Source of the DNA: Pseudomonadales bacterium
GTDB taxonomy: Bacteria; Pseudomonadota; Gammaproteobacteria; Pseudomonadales; Azotimanducaceae
Length of the DNA: 36,297 bases
Reading direction: 5' to 3'
Assembly (NCBI GenBank): GCA_029251375.1
Contig: JAQXDL010000017.1
Coordinates: forward strand, 1 to 36,297
In this document: positions 1 through 9,038 of the stretch, in pieces
Numbering within the stretch: the first letter of the stretch is position 1
How the letters are laid out: every line of letters starts with the position of its first letter
Position numbers and translations under genes: made by a program
The notes under the pieces: model-generated
The model's database searches: none
Told to the model about the DNA's origin: nothing
The model's input: only the letters and a program-made list of their open reading frames with translations

Positions 1-4
1 TACC

Positions 5-26
5 AAAAGACTGTACCTTTGTACAG
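5..26 (-). terminator. candidate weak intrinsic terminator after clpB
   Basis: Just past the clpB stop, reading the minus strand, CTGTAC and GTACAG form a perfect 6-bp stem around a 4-nt loop, followed by TCTTTT. The stem is short and only moderately GC-rich and the T-tract is interrupted, so it may be leaky. It lies at the window edge, so the downstream gene cannot be seen. Confidence 0.45.
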
Positions 27-29
27 TAG

Positions 30-1460
30 TTAGTGCAACTTTGCTACGAATTTAAGCTCGTCATCCGCTACGGTGACATCTATGTGCTGACCAGGTATAA
101 ACTCTCCTGCGAGCAAAGCTTGCGCAAGGGGGTTTTCGACATGCCGCTGAATCGCACGTTTGAGTGGGCGAGCCCCGTAAACAGGGTCGTAGCCGGATTC
201 AACCAAATAACCAAGCGCCGCTTCATCAAACTCAATACAGATATCGTTCTCTTTCAGTCTAGACTGCAATATTTGTAGCTGAATTCTTGCGATGCCCTGA
301 ATCTGGTCTTTCTCCAATGGATGGAAAACAACCGAATCATCAACGCGATTAAGAAATTCTGGTCGAAAGTGTTGGCCGACAACCCCCATCACAGCTTCTT
401 TCATTTGCTCATAATTCGCCTCACCGGCCATCGTTTGAATCAAGTCTGAGCCAAGATTAGAAGTCATCACAAGTACCGTATTCTTGAAATCTACGGTACG
501 ACCATGTCCATCCGTAAGCCTTCCATCATCGAGCACCTGCAGCAGGATGTTGAAAACATCCGGATGAGCTTTTTCAATCTCGTCCAAAAGGATTACTGAA
601 TATGGTTTGCGACGAACCAGTTCTGTTAAGTAGCCACCCTCTTCGTAACCAACGTAGCCAGGAGGCGCACCAATCAGACGCGCGACTGAATGCTTCTCCA
701 TAAACTCAGACATATCAATTCTGATCAACGCATCCTCTGTGTCAAACAAAAATCTTGCTAATGCTTTACATAGTTCAGTTTTACCTACGCCGGTTGGACC
801 GAGGAACAGGAACGAGCCATTGGGTCTATTCGGATCTGAAATACCGGCTCTTGATCGTCGCACCGCGTTTGAAACGGTATTGACTGCTTCATGTTGACCC
901 ACAACTTGTTTGTGTAACTCGTCCTCCAAGTGAAGTAGCTTCTCTTTCTCTCCCTCTAACATTTTGGCCACGGGTATACCGGTCCATTTAGAAACCACCT
1001 CGGCTATTTCTTCATCGGTCACACGGTTTCTGAGCAATTTCATTTCCATCATGTCAGCATCGCCGGCCATCTCTAGTTGCTTTTCCAGCTTTGGAATATC
1101 GCCATACTGCAGCTCCGACATGCGAGTTAAATCACCGGCTCGACGAGCAACCTCGAGATTGGCTTTGGCGGTCTCTAAATCTTCCTTAATTTGCTGTGCA
1201 CCATGTAATACTGCTTTCTCGGCATTCCAAATCTCTTCAAGGTCAGAAAACTCTTTGCTGAGCTCTGCGATGGTTTCATTTAGCACCTTTAGTCGTTTGA
1301 TCGACCCATCATCTGTTTCATTTTTTAATGCTTCATTCTCTATTTTCAGTTGAATCAAACGACGCTCTAACCGATCCATCTCTTCAGGCTTTGAATCCAT
1401 TTCCATTCTGATCAAACTGGCTGACTCATCAATCAAATCAATCGCTTTGTCAGGCAGTTG
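30..1460 (-). CDS. clpB: ClpB disaggregase, C-terminal part (downstream of an in-frame TGA)
   Basis: This is the C-terminal 476 codons of ClpB, the hexameric AAA+ disaggregase that works with DnaK. It holds the end of the first AAA+ module ([12 protein letters not shown]), the coiled-coil middle domain (about residues 400-530 of the full protein), and the second AAA+ module with Walker A GPTGVGKT, pore loop GYVG, Walker B ILLDE and sensor-2 GARPLKRA. It is in the same frame as the upstream part, separated only by the TGA at 1461-1463, and no residue is lost relative to ClpB homologues. Counting the TGA as one codon, the whole gene encodes 860 residues, the normal family length. A TTG at 1436 could in principle allow re-initiation, but it has no clear ribosome binding site. 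The part is intact and well conserved, which points to a very recent nonsense change, a sequencing or assembly error, or readthrough. Confidence 0.9.
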   Translation of the reverse strand, partial: QLPDKAIDLIDESASLIRMEMDSKPEEMDRLERRLIQLKIENEALKNETDDGSIKRLKVLNETIAELSKEFSDLEEIWNAEKAVLHGAQQIKEDLETAKANLEVARRAGDLTRMSELQYGDIPKLEKQLEMAGDADMMEMKLLRNRVTDEEIAEVVSKWTGIPVAKMLEGEKEKLLHLEDELHKQVVGQHEAVNTVSNAVRRSRAGISDPNRPNGSFLFLGPTGVGKTELCKALARFLFDTEDALIRIDMSEFMEKHSVARLIGAPPGYVGYEEGGYLTELVRRKPYSVILLDEIEKAHPDVFNILLQVLDDGRLTDGHGRTVDFKNTVLVMTSNLGSDLIQTMAGEANYEQMKEAVMGVVGQHFRPEFLNRVDDSVVFHPLEKDQIQGIARIQLQILQSRLKENDICIEFDEAALGYLVESGYDPVYGARPLKRAIQRHVENPLAQALLAGEFIPGQHIDVTVADDELKFVAKLH

Positions 1461-2612
1461 TCAATCGGTAATATAGCGGTGCGACAATTTTGCAGCAGCA
1501 ATAATCGCGGGGTCGGTAATATCGACACCATGATGAATTTCATAGCGTTCTTTCAAGCCACGCAGAATAGCAATAGTATCTTCAACCGTCGGCTCACCAA
1601 CTTGAACCTTTTGAAAACGACGCTCTAGCGCCGCATCCGCTTCAATATGCTGGCGATACTCATCGAGTGTCGTAGCACCGACACAGTGAAGCTCACCTCT
1701 TGCCAGCGCTGGTTTCAGCATGTTGCCTGCATCCATTGCGCCTTCGGCTTTACCGGCACCAACCATTGTATGCAGCTCATCGATAAACAGGATGACGCTG
1801 CCCTCCTCTTTCGATAACTCGTTCAAAACCGCCTTGAGTCGTTCCTCAAACTCTCCACGGAACTTTGCGCCGGCAATCAACGAGCCCATATCCAAGCTTA
1901 AAATTTTCTTATTCTTTAGACCCTCTGGCACTTCACCGTTAATGATGCGTTGTGCCAAACCTTCGACGATCGCGGTCTTACCAACACCGGGTTCGCCAAT
2001 CAACACAGGGTTATTTTTTGTACGTCGTTGTAAAACTTGAATCGTGCGTCGTATTTCATCATCTCGACCAATGACTGGGTCAAGTTTGCCTTGCTCCGCC
2101 TTCTCGGTGAGATTAACCGTATACTTATCTAGCGCTTGACGTGCGTCTTCTGCGTTCGGGTCGTTCACACTATCACCACCTCGCACCTGATCAATGACGC
2201 GAGTTAGCGCTTGTTCGGTGACTCCATGCAAGGCAAATAACTTCTCAAGCGCCGCACCATCTTTCACTGCAGCGAGTAAGACAAGTTCACTAGAAATAAA
2301 TTGATCGTCACGCTGCTGAGCTTCTTTATCAACAAGGTTGAGCAATTTAGCTAAATCCGGTGACATTTGAATATCACCCTGACTATCAACAATGCGTGGC
2401 AGATCATCTATGAGACGACTTAGATCAGCATCAAACTTACCGACATCAACGCCCATTTGCGCCAAAATTGGTCGAGCGGACCCACCTTGTTGGTTCAATA
2501 GCGCTGAAATTAGATGCAATGGTGTTAAGGCGTTATGATCTTTACCCGCTGCAATTGACTGTGCATCGGAAAGTGCACTTTGTAGCTTGCTTGTAAAACG
2601 ATCCATTCTCAT
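1461..2612 (-). CDS. clpB: ClpB disaggregase, N-terminal part, ending at an in-frame TGA
   Basis: This is the N-terminal 383 codons of ClpB: the Clp N-domain (two repeats, about residues 1-145) and most of the first AAA+ module, with Walker A GEPGVGKT and Walker B ILFIDE. The ATG at 2612 (MRMDRFTSK) is chosen because it matches the usual ClpB start and has GAGG seven bases upstream; a longer reading from 2633 would place that site inside the gene. Translation meets TGA at codon 384, where homologues read ITD[15 protein letters not shown], so CGA to TGA is the simplest explanation. The truncated product would lack the middle domain and second ATPase ring and should not disaggregate proteins. 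The gene stands alone and is divergent from greB. Confidence 0.9.
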   Translation of the reverse strand: MRMDRFTSKLQSALSDAQSIAAGKDHNALTPLHLISALLNQQGGSARPILAQMGVDVGKFDADLSRLIDDLPRIVDSQGDIQMSPDLAKLLNLVDKEAQQRDDQFISSELVLLAAVKDGAALEKLFALHGVTEQALTRVIDQVRGGDSVNDPNAEDARQALDKYTVNLTEKAEQGKLDPVIGRDDEIRRTIQVLQRRTKNNPVLIGEPGVGKTAIVEGLAQRIINGEVPEGLKNKKILSLDMGSLIAGAKFRGEFEERLKAVLNELSKEEGSVILFIDELHTMVGAGKAEGAMDAGNMLKPALARGELHCVGATTLDEYRQHIEADAALERRFQKVQVGEPTVEDTIAILRGLKERYEIHHGVDITDPAIIAAAKLSHRYITD

Positions 2613-3181
2613 TTGTATTTCCTCGGTCAACAACTCGGTGACACTTTCATCTCGATTAACGTCTGATTAGACTGATTTACTCAGTAATCATCTGGCTTGC
2701 TGATATTGTGGGGGTGTTCGACAAGTATTCAAGAGCGTCAAGATATATCAGGCTTGAATGGTTTTTACGATGCCACTCTATTACTCTAGCAACCTTTATT
2801 CGCATGCTACCGGGCCTGATACTAAATGCGTCTCGATCTCGCATTAGGTCATAAAATACCATTCACGATCATCCAATGTCGGTGGCTGCAGGTATAATCG
2901 AACAGGCCAAGTTGCGGCTATTATTTTCTTAAACATTAGAACGTCTTTAAGGTGTCACAAATTGTCTAGAGCCCGTCAAAGCTATGACCACAAAAGAGCA
3001 ACGCGCAAGGATGTCCAGCATCTGGATGGCGCCGCTGGATATTCAAAACTTGGATATCTCATAGCGTTTTACGACAAATGACATTTTTAGCAGTACAAAG
3101 CGCTAACGTTGCTGTCACGATGTTGACAGTAAACAACCTAGGCATGGCACGGCTCGGCGTAATTGTAGATAATTACCTGAT
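2613..3181. other. clpB/greB divergent intergenic region
   Basis: This is 569 bases between the divergent clpB and greB genes. The left part holds the sigma-32-like clpB promoter. The right part has TTGACA at 3123-3128 with no convincing -10 at the usual distance, and the word TGGAT at 3023, 3036 and 3051, the last two extended to TGGATAT. I see no RNA gene. A 61-codon minus-strand reading frame (2677-2862) covers the clpB promoter and lacks a ribosome binding site, so I do not call it a gene. Confidence 0.6.
2709..2733 (-). promoter_or_regulatory. candidate sigma-32 (heat-shock) promoter for clpB
   Basis: On the minus strand the box CTTGAA (2733-2728) is followed after 14 bases by CCCCA (2713-2709). 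The RpoH consensus is CTTGAAA, 11-16 bases, CCCCATNT. This would start transcription near 2700, giving a leader of roughly 90 bases before the clpB ATG at 2612. Heat-shock control of clpB is established in gammaproteobacteria, so motif and location agree. The second half of the -10 box matches less well. Confidence 0.65.
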
Positions 3182-3664
3182 ATGAAAGTTTACATAACAC
3201 CTGAAGGCGCTCGCACCTTACGTGACGAATTAACTCACATTTGGAAAGTCATGCGTCCTGAGACGACTAAGATTGTATCCGCCGCAGCGGCCCTAGGCGA
3301 TCGCTCGGAAAATGCAGATTATATTTATGGCAAGAAACGTCTAAGAGAAATCGATAAACGCATCAGGTATCTCACCAAGCGTCTCGACAATCTAGAGATT
3401 GTCGATCGAAAGCCGCCCGATCAAGAAGCAATTTATTTTGGTGCCTGGATCAAACTTGAGGATGAAACGGGCTCTCCAAAGGAGATCAGAATTGTAGGCG
3501 CTGACGAATTCGATCTAGCAAGAGGATGGATAAGTCTAGATTCGCCAGTTTCTAAAGCTTTATTGGGCAAACGTAAAGGCGACGACGTTGTGATTAATAC
3601 GCCAGAGGGAAAACAGGAATGGTATATTGAAGACGTTTCCTACGACGATTGGGGCCAGGTTTAA
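3182..3664 (+). CDS. greB: transcription elongation factor GreB
   Basis: A 160-residue Gre factor. GreA and GreB insert a coiled coil into the RNA polymerase secondary channel and stimulate cleavage of backtracked RNA. The N-terminal coiled coil (about residues 1-75) has the tip acidic motif LGDRSENADY (44-53) and the basic run GKKRLREIDKR typical of GreB rather than GreA; the C-terminal FKBP-like domain carries FGAWIKLED and the end WYIEDVSYD. Length matches GreB. No strong ribosome binding site precedes the ATG. The stop is 3 bases from the following aminotransferase start, so the two are probably co-transcribed. Naming as GreB over GreA rests on the basic patch and the FGAW motif. Confidence 0.92.
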   Translation: MKVYITPEGARTLRDELTHIWKVMRPETTKIVSAAAALGDRSENADYIYGKKRLREIDKRIRYLTKRLDNLEIVDRKPPDQEAIYFGAWIKLEDETGSPKEIRIVGADEFDLARGWISLDSPVSKALLGKRKGDDVVINTPEGKQEWYIEDVSYDDWGQV

Positions 3665-3667
3665 CGC

Positions 3668-4753
3668 ATGAATTTTGAAAGAGACAATATTCGTAAGATG
3701 GATGGCTATGCCGCGGGCGAACAACCCGAAGATGAGCAAACCATCAAACTCAATACAAATGAAAACCCGTATCCACCGTCTCCTAAAGTGGATCAAACGA
3801 TTAAACACCTAGCAGGTGCTGATTTACGACGTTACCCCCCGCCTACTGCCCTAGCGTTTCGTTCCCTTGCGGCCTCGATACACAATGTAGGGACAGAAAA
3901 TATCATCGCAACGCGCGGCGGCGACGAATTACTGCGCCTGTTACTGACGACATTTGCTGATCCATCAGATGTCATTACCATGTCGGAACCGACATATTCA
4001 CTATACAAGGTGCTCGCTCAGATACAGGATTGCCAGATTCTAAGTATTCCCTTAATTGATGGCAGGGTGTTACCTGCAGACTTTGCAGATCAGGCAAATG
4101 CAGCCAAGGCTAAGCTCACTTTCGTCGTGAACCCCCATGCACCGTCAGGTCATCTAACGAGCGCAGAAAAAATCCGAGAGTTAGCCAGTAGTCTTAACTC
4201 AATTCTGCTTGTTGATGAAGCCTATGTTGATTTTGTCGACCCACAATTAGGCTACAACTGTATCGATATGATCAATGAATTCGACAACCTCATTTTCTTA
4301 AGAACGCTTAGCAAAGGCTATTCCCTGGCGGGATTAAGATTTGGATACGGCATCGGTCATGCTTCACTCATACAACCCATGATGGATAAGACTCGAGATA
4401 GCTATAACCTCGACAATTTCAGCCAACAAATTGCCCATGCTGCATTGTCTGACCAAGCTCATGCCAGAGAAACTTGGCAAAAAGTGCGACAAGAAAGAAG
4501 TCGACTATCAGGGTTATTGTCACAGCTAGGGCTCGTCAGTGAACCTACCGAGACTAACTTCTTGCTGTGTCAGGTTCAGCAATGGTGCGGCATCAGCGCC
4601 GAAAATATTTACTTAGCACTCAAACAAAACAAAGTGCTTGTAAGGTACTTTAGCGCGCCCGGGCTAACCGACAAAATTCGAATTACCATTGGTACAGCAG
4701 AAGAAAACGACCAACTTATTCGGACATTGAGAGAAGTACTCGCAAACAATTGA
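3668..4753 (+). CDS. hisC: histidinol-phosphate aminotransferase (HisC-type)
   Basis: A 361-residue fold-type I PLP aminotransferase. HisC converts imidazole-acetol phosphate and glutamate to histidinol phosphate. Visible signatures are NENPYPPSP (31-39), RGGDELL (83-89), DEAYVDF (183-189) and the PLP lysine in LRTLSKGYSLAGLRFGYG (Lys216). The C-terminal IRITIG contains the expected substrate-carboxylate Arg. The usual NPNNPTG loop reads NPHAPSG (155-161), an unusual substitution. No other his genes lie nearby, and the gene starts 3 bases after greB. HisC relatives can also act on aromatic 2-oxo acids or cobalamin precursors, so the substrate is less certain than the family. Confidence 0.82.
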   Translation: MNFERDNIRKMDGYAAGEQPEDEQTIKLNTNENPYPPSPKVDQTIKHLAGADLRRYPPPTALAFRSLAASIHNVGTENIIATRGGDELLRLLLTTFADPSDVITMSEPTYSLYKVLAQIQDCQILSIPLIDGRVLPADFADQANAAKAKLTFVVNPHAPSGHLTSAEKIRELASSLNSILLVDEAYVDFVDPQLGYNCIDMINEFDNLIFLRTLSKGYSLAGLRFGYGIGHASLIQPMMDKTRDSYNLDNFSQQIAHAALSDQAHARETWQKVRQERSRLSGLLSQLGLVSEPTETNFLLCQVQQWCGISAENIYLALKQNKVLVRYFSAPGLTDKIRITIGTAEENDQLIRTLREVLANN

Positions 4754-4815
4754 CATCAAAGTCCCTGCTATCGAGTTCTTACCACCTTCATTACAGACAG
4801 TAAAGTTTATACGCA

Positions 4816-5328
4816 ATGGTTAAAGTACACACAAACAAACCTGAGGGTTTCAGTCAAATAATCCTTAAGCCAAACGCCTCATTCTCTTGGGCTGCAAACT
4901 TACAACTATTGTATGGCCTGCTGATTATTTCTCTGGCAATTGGACTTGGCTTTGTCTACGTCGGTGCCTGGGTCATTCTACCCTACTCGATTATTGAATT
5001 GTCTGTGTTAACAGCTTGCATTTACTACTGCGTAAAACGTTGTAACCTGCAAGAGGTGATTACAATCGAAGAATTCGAAGTGAGCTTACAAAGGGGACAT
5101 AGAGCGCCCAGTGAAGAATTATCTTTCCACCGACTTTGGGCAAAATTTGTCATCAGGGCGCCGAAACACCCACTCGACCCAAGTACAGTGACCTTGTTGT
5201 CTCAAGGTGAAGAATACGAAATCGGCAGTTTTCTCTCGGCTAAAGACAAATCCCAGCTAATCAAAGTTCTCAAACAGCTAGTCTATGATCACACCGTTTA
5301 TAAAGCGACCGATGACAACGATCTATGA
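4816..5328 (+). CDS. DUF2244 family membrane protein
   Basis: A 170-residue protein of the DUF2244 family, common in proteobacteria and functionally uncharacterised. It opens with the family's polar start (IILKPNASFSW), has two hydrophobic helices at about residues 30-50 and 54-73, then a soluble domain ending in GEEYEIGSFLSAKDKSQL, which resembles the conserved GREVEIGRFL-type tail of the family. It follows the aminotransferase by 62 bases. The stop codon sits inside a six-unit tandem array with a period near 13 bp (5307-5385), so its last six residues are encoded by repeat units, and the C-terminus may vary between strains. Confidence 0.75.
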   Translation: MVKVHTNKPEGFSQIILKPNASFSWAANLQLLYGLLIISLAIGLGFVYVGAWVILPYSIIELSVLTACIYYCVKRCNLQEVITIEEFEVSLQRGHRAPSEELSFHRLWAKFVIRAPKHPLDPSTVTLLSQGEEYEIGSFLSAKDKSQLIKVLKQLVYDHTVYKATDDNDL

Positions 5329-5385
5329 CACTGATCTATAACAACGATCTATGACAACTGCCGATCACAACTGCCGAAGACAAAA
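5307..5385. repeat. imperfect tandem repeat, six units of 13-14 bp, across the DUF2244 stop codon
   Basis: Units begin at 5307, 5320, 5333, 5346, 5360 and 5373 and approximate GATCTATGACAAC. Units 2 to 4 are closest to each other; a 16-base word (5315-5330) recurs exactly at 5341-5356. The array starts in the last codons of the DUF2244 gene and runs about 57 bases beyond the stop. I see no stable hairpin in it. Confidence 0.8.
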
Positions 5386-5513
5386 ACTCAACATCAGTTA
5401 ACGGCAATGCACCGCATGGCACTACAATTCTGATGTTAGCTCCGCCACTCAAGATCGCCTTGCGAAGCGTTTGTTCAAATCAACTAGTCCAATCAGCCGT
5501 ACCCATCGCTAGA

Positions 5514-6359
5514 CTAACCCGTTTCTCGAATTAACCCTTCCTGCGCAACAGAGGCAATCAGGGTGCCATCCTGACTAAACATACTGCCACGGTTAAAGCC
5601 TCTAGAGCCACCTGCCGCCGGACTGTCTTGCGCAAACAGTACCCATTCATCAACTTTGAATGGGCGATGAAACCACATTGCATGATCTAAACTTGCGGTC
5701 ATTAGGCCTTTGAAGAAAGACTTACCATGCGGCAACGTAGACGTACTCAAAATGCCTAAATCCGATGCGTAGGCGAGAATGCATTGATGCAGCGCAGGAT
5801 CATCAGGCAAAGCGTTTCTAGCGCGAAACCAAACGTGTTGAAATGGTTCTCTGGGTTTAGGTTCAAAGTAGCTTATCGGCTCAACCCGCTTCATCTCAAT
5901 CGGCCGATCGCGCATCATGTTACGCATCTCTTTCGGAAGGTCGACTCGATCGAACATCTCTTCCTCTGAATAACAATCCTGCGGCGGGGGGACATCTGGC
6001 ATTGCGACCTGATGACTCAAGCCATCTTCTACAACATGAAACGATGTCGACATATTGAATATCGCCTCGCCCTTTTGAATAGCGACAACACGTCGAGTGG
6101 TAAAGCTTTTGCCGTCTCGAATTCGATCGACCTCGTAGATTATCGGCAGTGTCGGATCACCTGGCCTCAGAAAGTATCCGTGCAACGAGTGGCACAAACG
6201 ATCATCCACTGTTCTTAAAGCGGCAATAAGCGCCTGACCAATCACCTGTCCGCCAAACACTCTTGGCGGACCGAGGGTCGTGCTCATGCCGCGAAATAGA
6301 TTAACTTCCAGTTGCTCCAGATCTAGTTGATCCAGCAAAGATTGCAAAATATTCGACAT
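5514..6359 (-). CDS. tesB: acyl-CoA thioesterase II TesB
   Basis: A 281-residue double-hotdog thioesterase hydrolysing medium- to long-chain acyl-CoA to free acid and CoA. It aligns along its length with E. coli TesB (286 residues): FGGQVIGQAL (35-44), HSLHGYFLRPGD (57-68), YASDLGIL (197-204), DHAMWFHRPF (225-234) and VAQEGLIR (271-278). The E. coli catalytic Asp-Thr-Gln set maps to Asp200, Ser223 and Gln273, so Thr is replaced by the chemically similar Ser. The ATG has GAGG five bases upstream. It converges with the DUF2244 gene and lies 165 bases downstream of comEC on the same strand. Confidence 0.93.
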   Translation of the reverse strand: MSNILQSLLDQLDLEQLEVNLFRGMSTTLGPPRVFGGQVIGQALIAALRTVDDRLCHSLHGYFLRPGDPTLPIIYEVDRIRDGKSFTTRRVVAIQKGEAIFNMSTSFHVVEDGLSHQVAMPDVPPPQDCYSEEEMFDRVDLPKEMRNMMRDRPIEMKRVEPISYFEPKPREPFQHVWFRARNALPDDPALHQCILAYASDLGILSTSTLPHGKSFFKGLMTASLDHAMWFHRPFKVDEWVLFAQDSPAAGGSRGFNRGSMFSQDGTLIASVAQEGLIRETG

Positions 6360-6524
6360 GACTTCCTCAAAATTAACTCAAAGAACACCAATTAGTTAAA
6401 CCCCGGTGGCTCAAAAGAATTTTCATGGAACAAATTCTATCGGCAAACAGATGTTAGACACCTAAAAAACGCATCGACAACTTGTTACTGTCGTAACAGC
6501 ACTTTGGGACTTACTACGGGAAGT

Positions 6525-8888
6525 TTAATCATACCAGAAACGTTGCTGATTTTTACGCGCCTCTTCGATGACATAACGCCCGTCGCCATCGACCTGCAAG
6601 GTAATGGCACCCGATGACGCGGTATTCAACACACTCATTCCTCTATTGCGATAGCGAGCCATGACAAGCGGATGCGGGTGACCGAATCGATTCAGGTGTC
6701 CTGCTGAAACGATGACAAGATCAGGCGACAAGTGATTAAGAAACTGTGGACTGGAAGAAGACAAACTACCGTGATGGGGCGCAATCATAACATCGATTGA
6801 CGGCAATACTTTGGTCAATAGCCACTGCTCACCTCTCTTTTCAATATCTCCCGGCAGCAACATGCTGAAATCCCCATGCCGCACTAACATGACGCAGGAG
6901 GCATCGTTTCGTGATAGCGCAATAACCGGTTTAGCAAATTTATGCTCACTCGAGTGCGGGACATTTTTTGTTAAGTCGCCAGGCTGTGAGTAGCCATAAC
7001 CTGCAGAAAAAGTTTCAAACCGAGTCTGGTCCAACTGCCATTTAGTACCCGCTTCGCATCCACGCATGGAGTTGATTGAACCTGAGATTACGTTATGGGT
7101 GGGAATACTTTCTAACAATCCGTCAACGCCGCCTGCATGATCTATATCGGAGTGACTGACAACCAAACGGTCCACGTGCCTTGCACCCAAAATTTTTGCC
7201 GTTGGCGCCACTATCTGCTTACCTGCGTCAAAGCTATTACTATATTTAGGACCCGCATCGTAGATTACAGTTGCGTTAGGCGTTCTAAAGACAACACTTA
7301 GACCTTGCCCAACATCGACAATGCGCACAGTAAGGTCGCTCGTTTTCTCAGCAGTCCGATAATCTAGCGACACCACCAACAAAACGATACCAGGCCATCG
7401 AGGTAGGAAATTTTTCGGCAATAAAAGCAAAAAGGCGCCGAACAACGCGATAAATAATAGATGTGGTTGCGTAAAAGGTTTAGCTAGCAGTAGTGAATAA
7501 CCTGCAATGAAAGTCAAGGCCTCATAGAATAGACCCGCCAAGCTATACATGAAGTCCAGCAAACCATAGAGGGGTTCAACTTCGAGCAACACTATCGGCA
7601 AGCAAAGCAATAACCCCGGCACTAAAATGAAAGCAACAAATGGTATCGCTATTGAGTTCACTAGCATGCTAACCACTGATGCCTGCATCACCCAACAAAG
7701 TAAGATGGGGGTGATAGTTACAAACACTATCCACTGGCTTGAAAAATAGGATCTCACTTTTGAGTTGATTGTGTCAGCCACCAGAGTCCCACCGGATAAA
7801 CCCAAGATCAAGCTACCAACCGCCCCAAAAGACAACCAAAAACCAGCGCTGAGACTTGCAAAGGGATCAACTAGCAATACCGCAGTTAGAGCTACACAGA
7901 AAAAAGACCATACCGATACAGATCGCGGCATAAGCGTAATTGTGGCACCAACTAAAATCATCATAAGCGATCGCTGAACAGGCAAACCGAAACCTGCCAA
8001 AGCGCCATAAAAAAAAGTCAGCAATACTGCAGTGGAGACGATTAAGGCTTTAACAAACGCGCGTTTGGACCATATTATTCGAGCCAATAACCAATAAAGA
8101 AAACCAAAAACTAAGCCGACATGCAGTCCTGAAATAATCAATAGATGATTAGTTCCGGTATGCGACAGAGCTTGCCAAGCATCTGATCCAATCTCGTTAC
8201 TCTCGCCAATCAGCAAACCAACAATTAAGCCGCGTGCGGCTGTATCCGGTAATCGGTGGATGACGACATCGCGAATTCGCGCCCTTAAGTGATGATGCCA
8301 GTGGCGCCACTGTTTATTGGAAAATATGCGAATGGCTTGCTGAGGGTCGGTCTGGCAACAATCTTTCAGGCGAAAGTTTTCGACAGAATCAACAACATAG
8401 CCCCTCGCGTCGATGCGCCGAGACAACAACCATGCCTCGTAGTCAAACAAAGCAGGGTTAACTTGGCCCCGTGGTCGGTGCAGTTTCACGTTGAGGGACC
8501 AAAATTCGGCCGCCCTAGGTGGTTCACCCAATTGGTCATACCAAGTCACATTGATGTGTTTAACAGGCTCCCCCGAATCAACAGCAAAATTGAAGTTAAC
8601 ACCTCGCTCGCGCCGTTTAGGCACGGATGCAACCGAGCCTTGAACCACTATTTCCTTACCCTGTAGTTGCTTCGGCAGCTTATTTTGAAGCTGATTTGTT
8701 GCAACAAAGGTTATCCACAAAACACCCAAGACAAAGCCATAGACGAACTTCGCGTTACCAATTAGCAAGCCAAAGACCGCCAATGGCGCTAAAAGCCCCA
8801 AATACTCGATGGGTAATAGAATCGGCAATCGACACAATATTACTGTCGCCATAGAGAAAGAAATCATCGCGGCATTCACAGCAATCAC
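6525..8888 (-). CDS. comEC: ComEC/Rec2 DNA-uptake channel protein
   Basis: A 787-residue inner-membrane protein that passes single-stranded DNA into the cytoplasm during natural transformation. Order of parts: N-terminal hydrophobic helices (about 1-65), a DUF4131/OB-fold periplasmic domain (about 75-165), the polytopic Competence domain (about 220-500) containing HTGTNHLLIISGLHVG, and a C-terminal metallo-beta-lactamase-like domain with DVGQGLSVVF, HSDIDHAGG (His579) and PHHGS. All the usual domains are present, so it looks functional. The start shown is GTG with no clear ribosome binding site; an ATG seven codons later (8867) is an equally plausible start. Other competence genes are not in this window, so transformability is only suggested. 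Confidence 0.92.
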   Translation of the reverse strand: MIAVNAAMISFSMATVILCRLPILLPIEYLGLLAPLAVFGLLIGNAKFVYGFVLGVLWITFVATNQLQNKLPKQLQGKEIVVQGSVASVPKRRERGVNFNFAVDSGEPVKHINVTWYDQLGEPPRAAEFWSLNVKLHRPRGQVNPALFDYEAWLLSRRIDARGYVVDSVENFRLKDCCQTDPQQAIRIFSNKQWRHWHHHLRARIRDVVIHRLPDTAARGLIVGLLIGESNEIGSDAWQALSHTGTNHLLIISGLHVGLVFGFLYWLLARIIWSKRAFVKALIVSTAVLLTFFYGALAGFGLPVQRSLMMILVGATITLMPRSVSVWSFFCVALTAVLLVDPFASLSAGFWLSFGAVGSLILGLSGGTLVADTINSKVRSYFSSQWIVFVTITPILLCWVMQASVVSMLVNSIAIPFVAFILVPGLLLCLPIVLLEVEPLYGLLDFMYSLAGLFYEALTFIAGYSLLLAKPFTQPHLLFIALFGAFLLLLPKNFLPRWPGIVLLVVSLDYRTAEKTSDLTVRIVDVGQGLSVVFRTPNATVIYDAGPKYSNSFDAGKQIVAPTAKILGARHVDRLVVSHSDIDHAGGVDGLLESIPTHNVISGSINSMRGCEAGTKWQLDQTRFETFSAGYGYSQPGDLTKNVPHSSEHKFAKPVIALSRNDASCVMLVRHGDFSMLLPGDIEKRGEQWLLTKVLPSIDVMIAPHHGSLSSSSPQFLNHLSPDLVIVSAGHLNRFGHPHPLVMARYRNRGMSVLNTASSGAITLQVDGDGRYVIEEARKNQQRFWYD

Positions 8889-9038
8889 TTTTTAGGTTTA
8901 CTTCTGACTGTTTTAAACTATGCAAACTACTCGAACTCTAGGAGCGTTTCATGAATCGCTGTACGACTTATCTCGCAACAGATGGAATTCGGACGAAGAC
9001 AAGGCATAATACGCGCTGAACCTAGATTGACTGTATTC

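Noticed and set aside
964-1353. 129-codon Ser-rich open frame antisense to clpB
   Set aside because: Ser/Ala/Phe-rich composition is a mirror of the coiled-coil coding sequence on the other strand; no start signal.
1461-1463. The clpB TGA as a selenocysteine codon, given selA/selB nearby
   Set aside because: Homologues have Arg, not Cys, at this place, and I see no SECIS-like hairpin in the codons just downstream. Sec insertion is much less likely than a point mutation or error.
2677-2862. 61-codon minus-strand reading frame upstream of clpB
   Set aside because: It overlaps the sigma-32-type promoter, has no ribosome binding site and shows no recognisable family.
3123-3128. TTGACA as a -35 box for greB
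   Set aside because: No acceptable -10 hexamer lies 16-18 bases downstream.
6475-6498. Hairpin after comEC as an intrinsic terminator
   Set aside because: The stem is only 5-6 bp and the run of T residues starts several bases too far away.
8289-8666. 125-codon open frame antisense to comEC
   Set aside because: It is a shadow of the comEC frame, which has full domain support, and resembles no known family.
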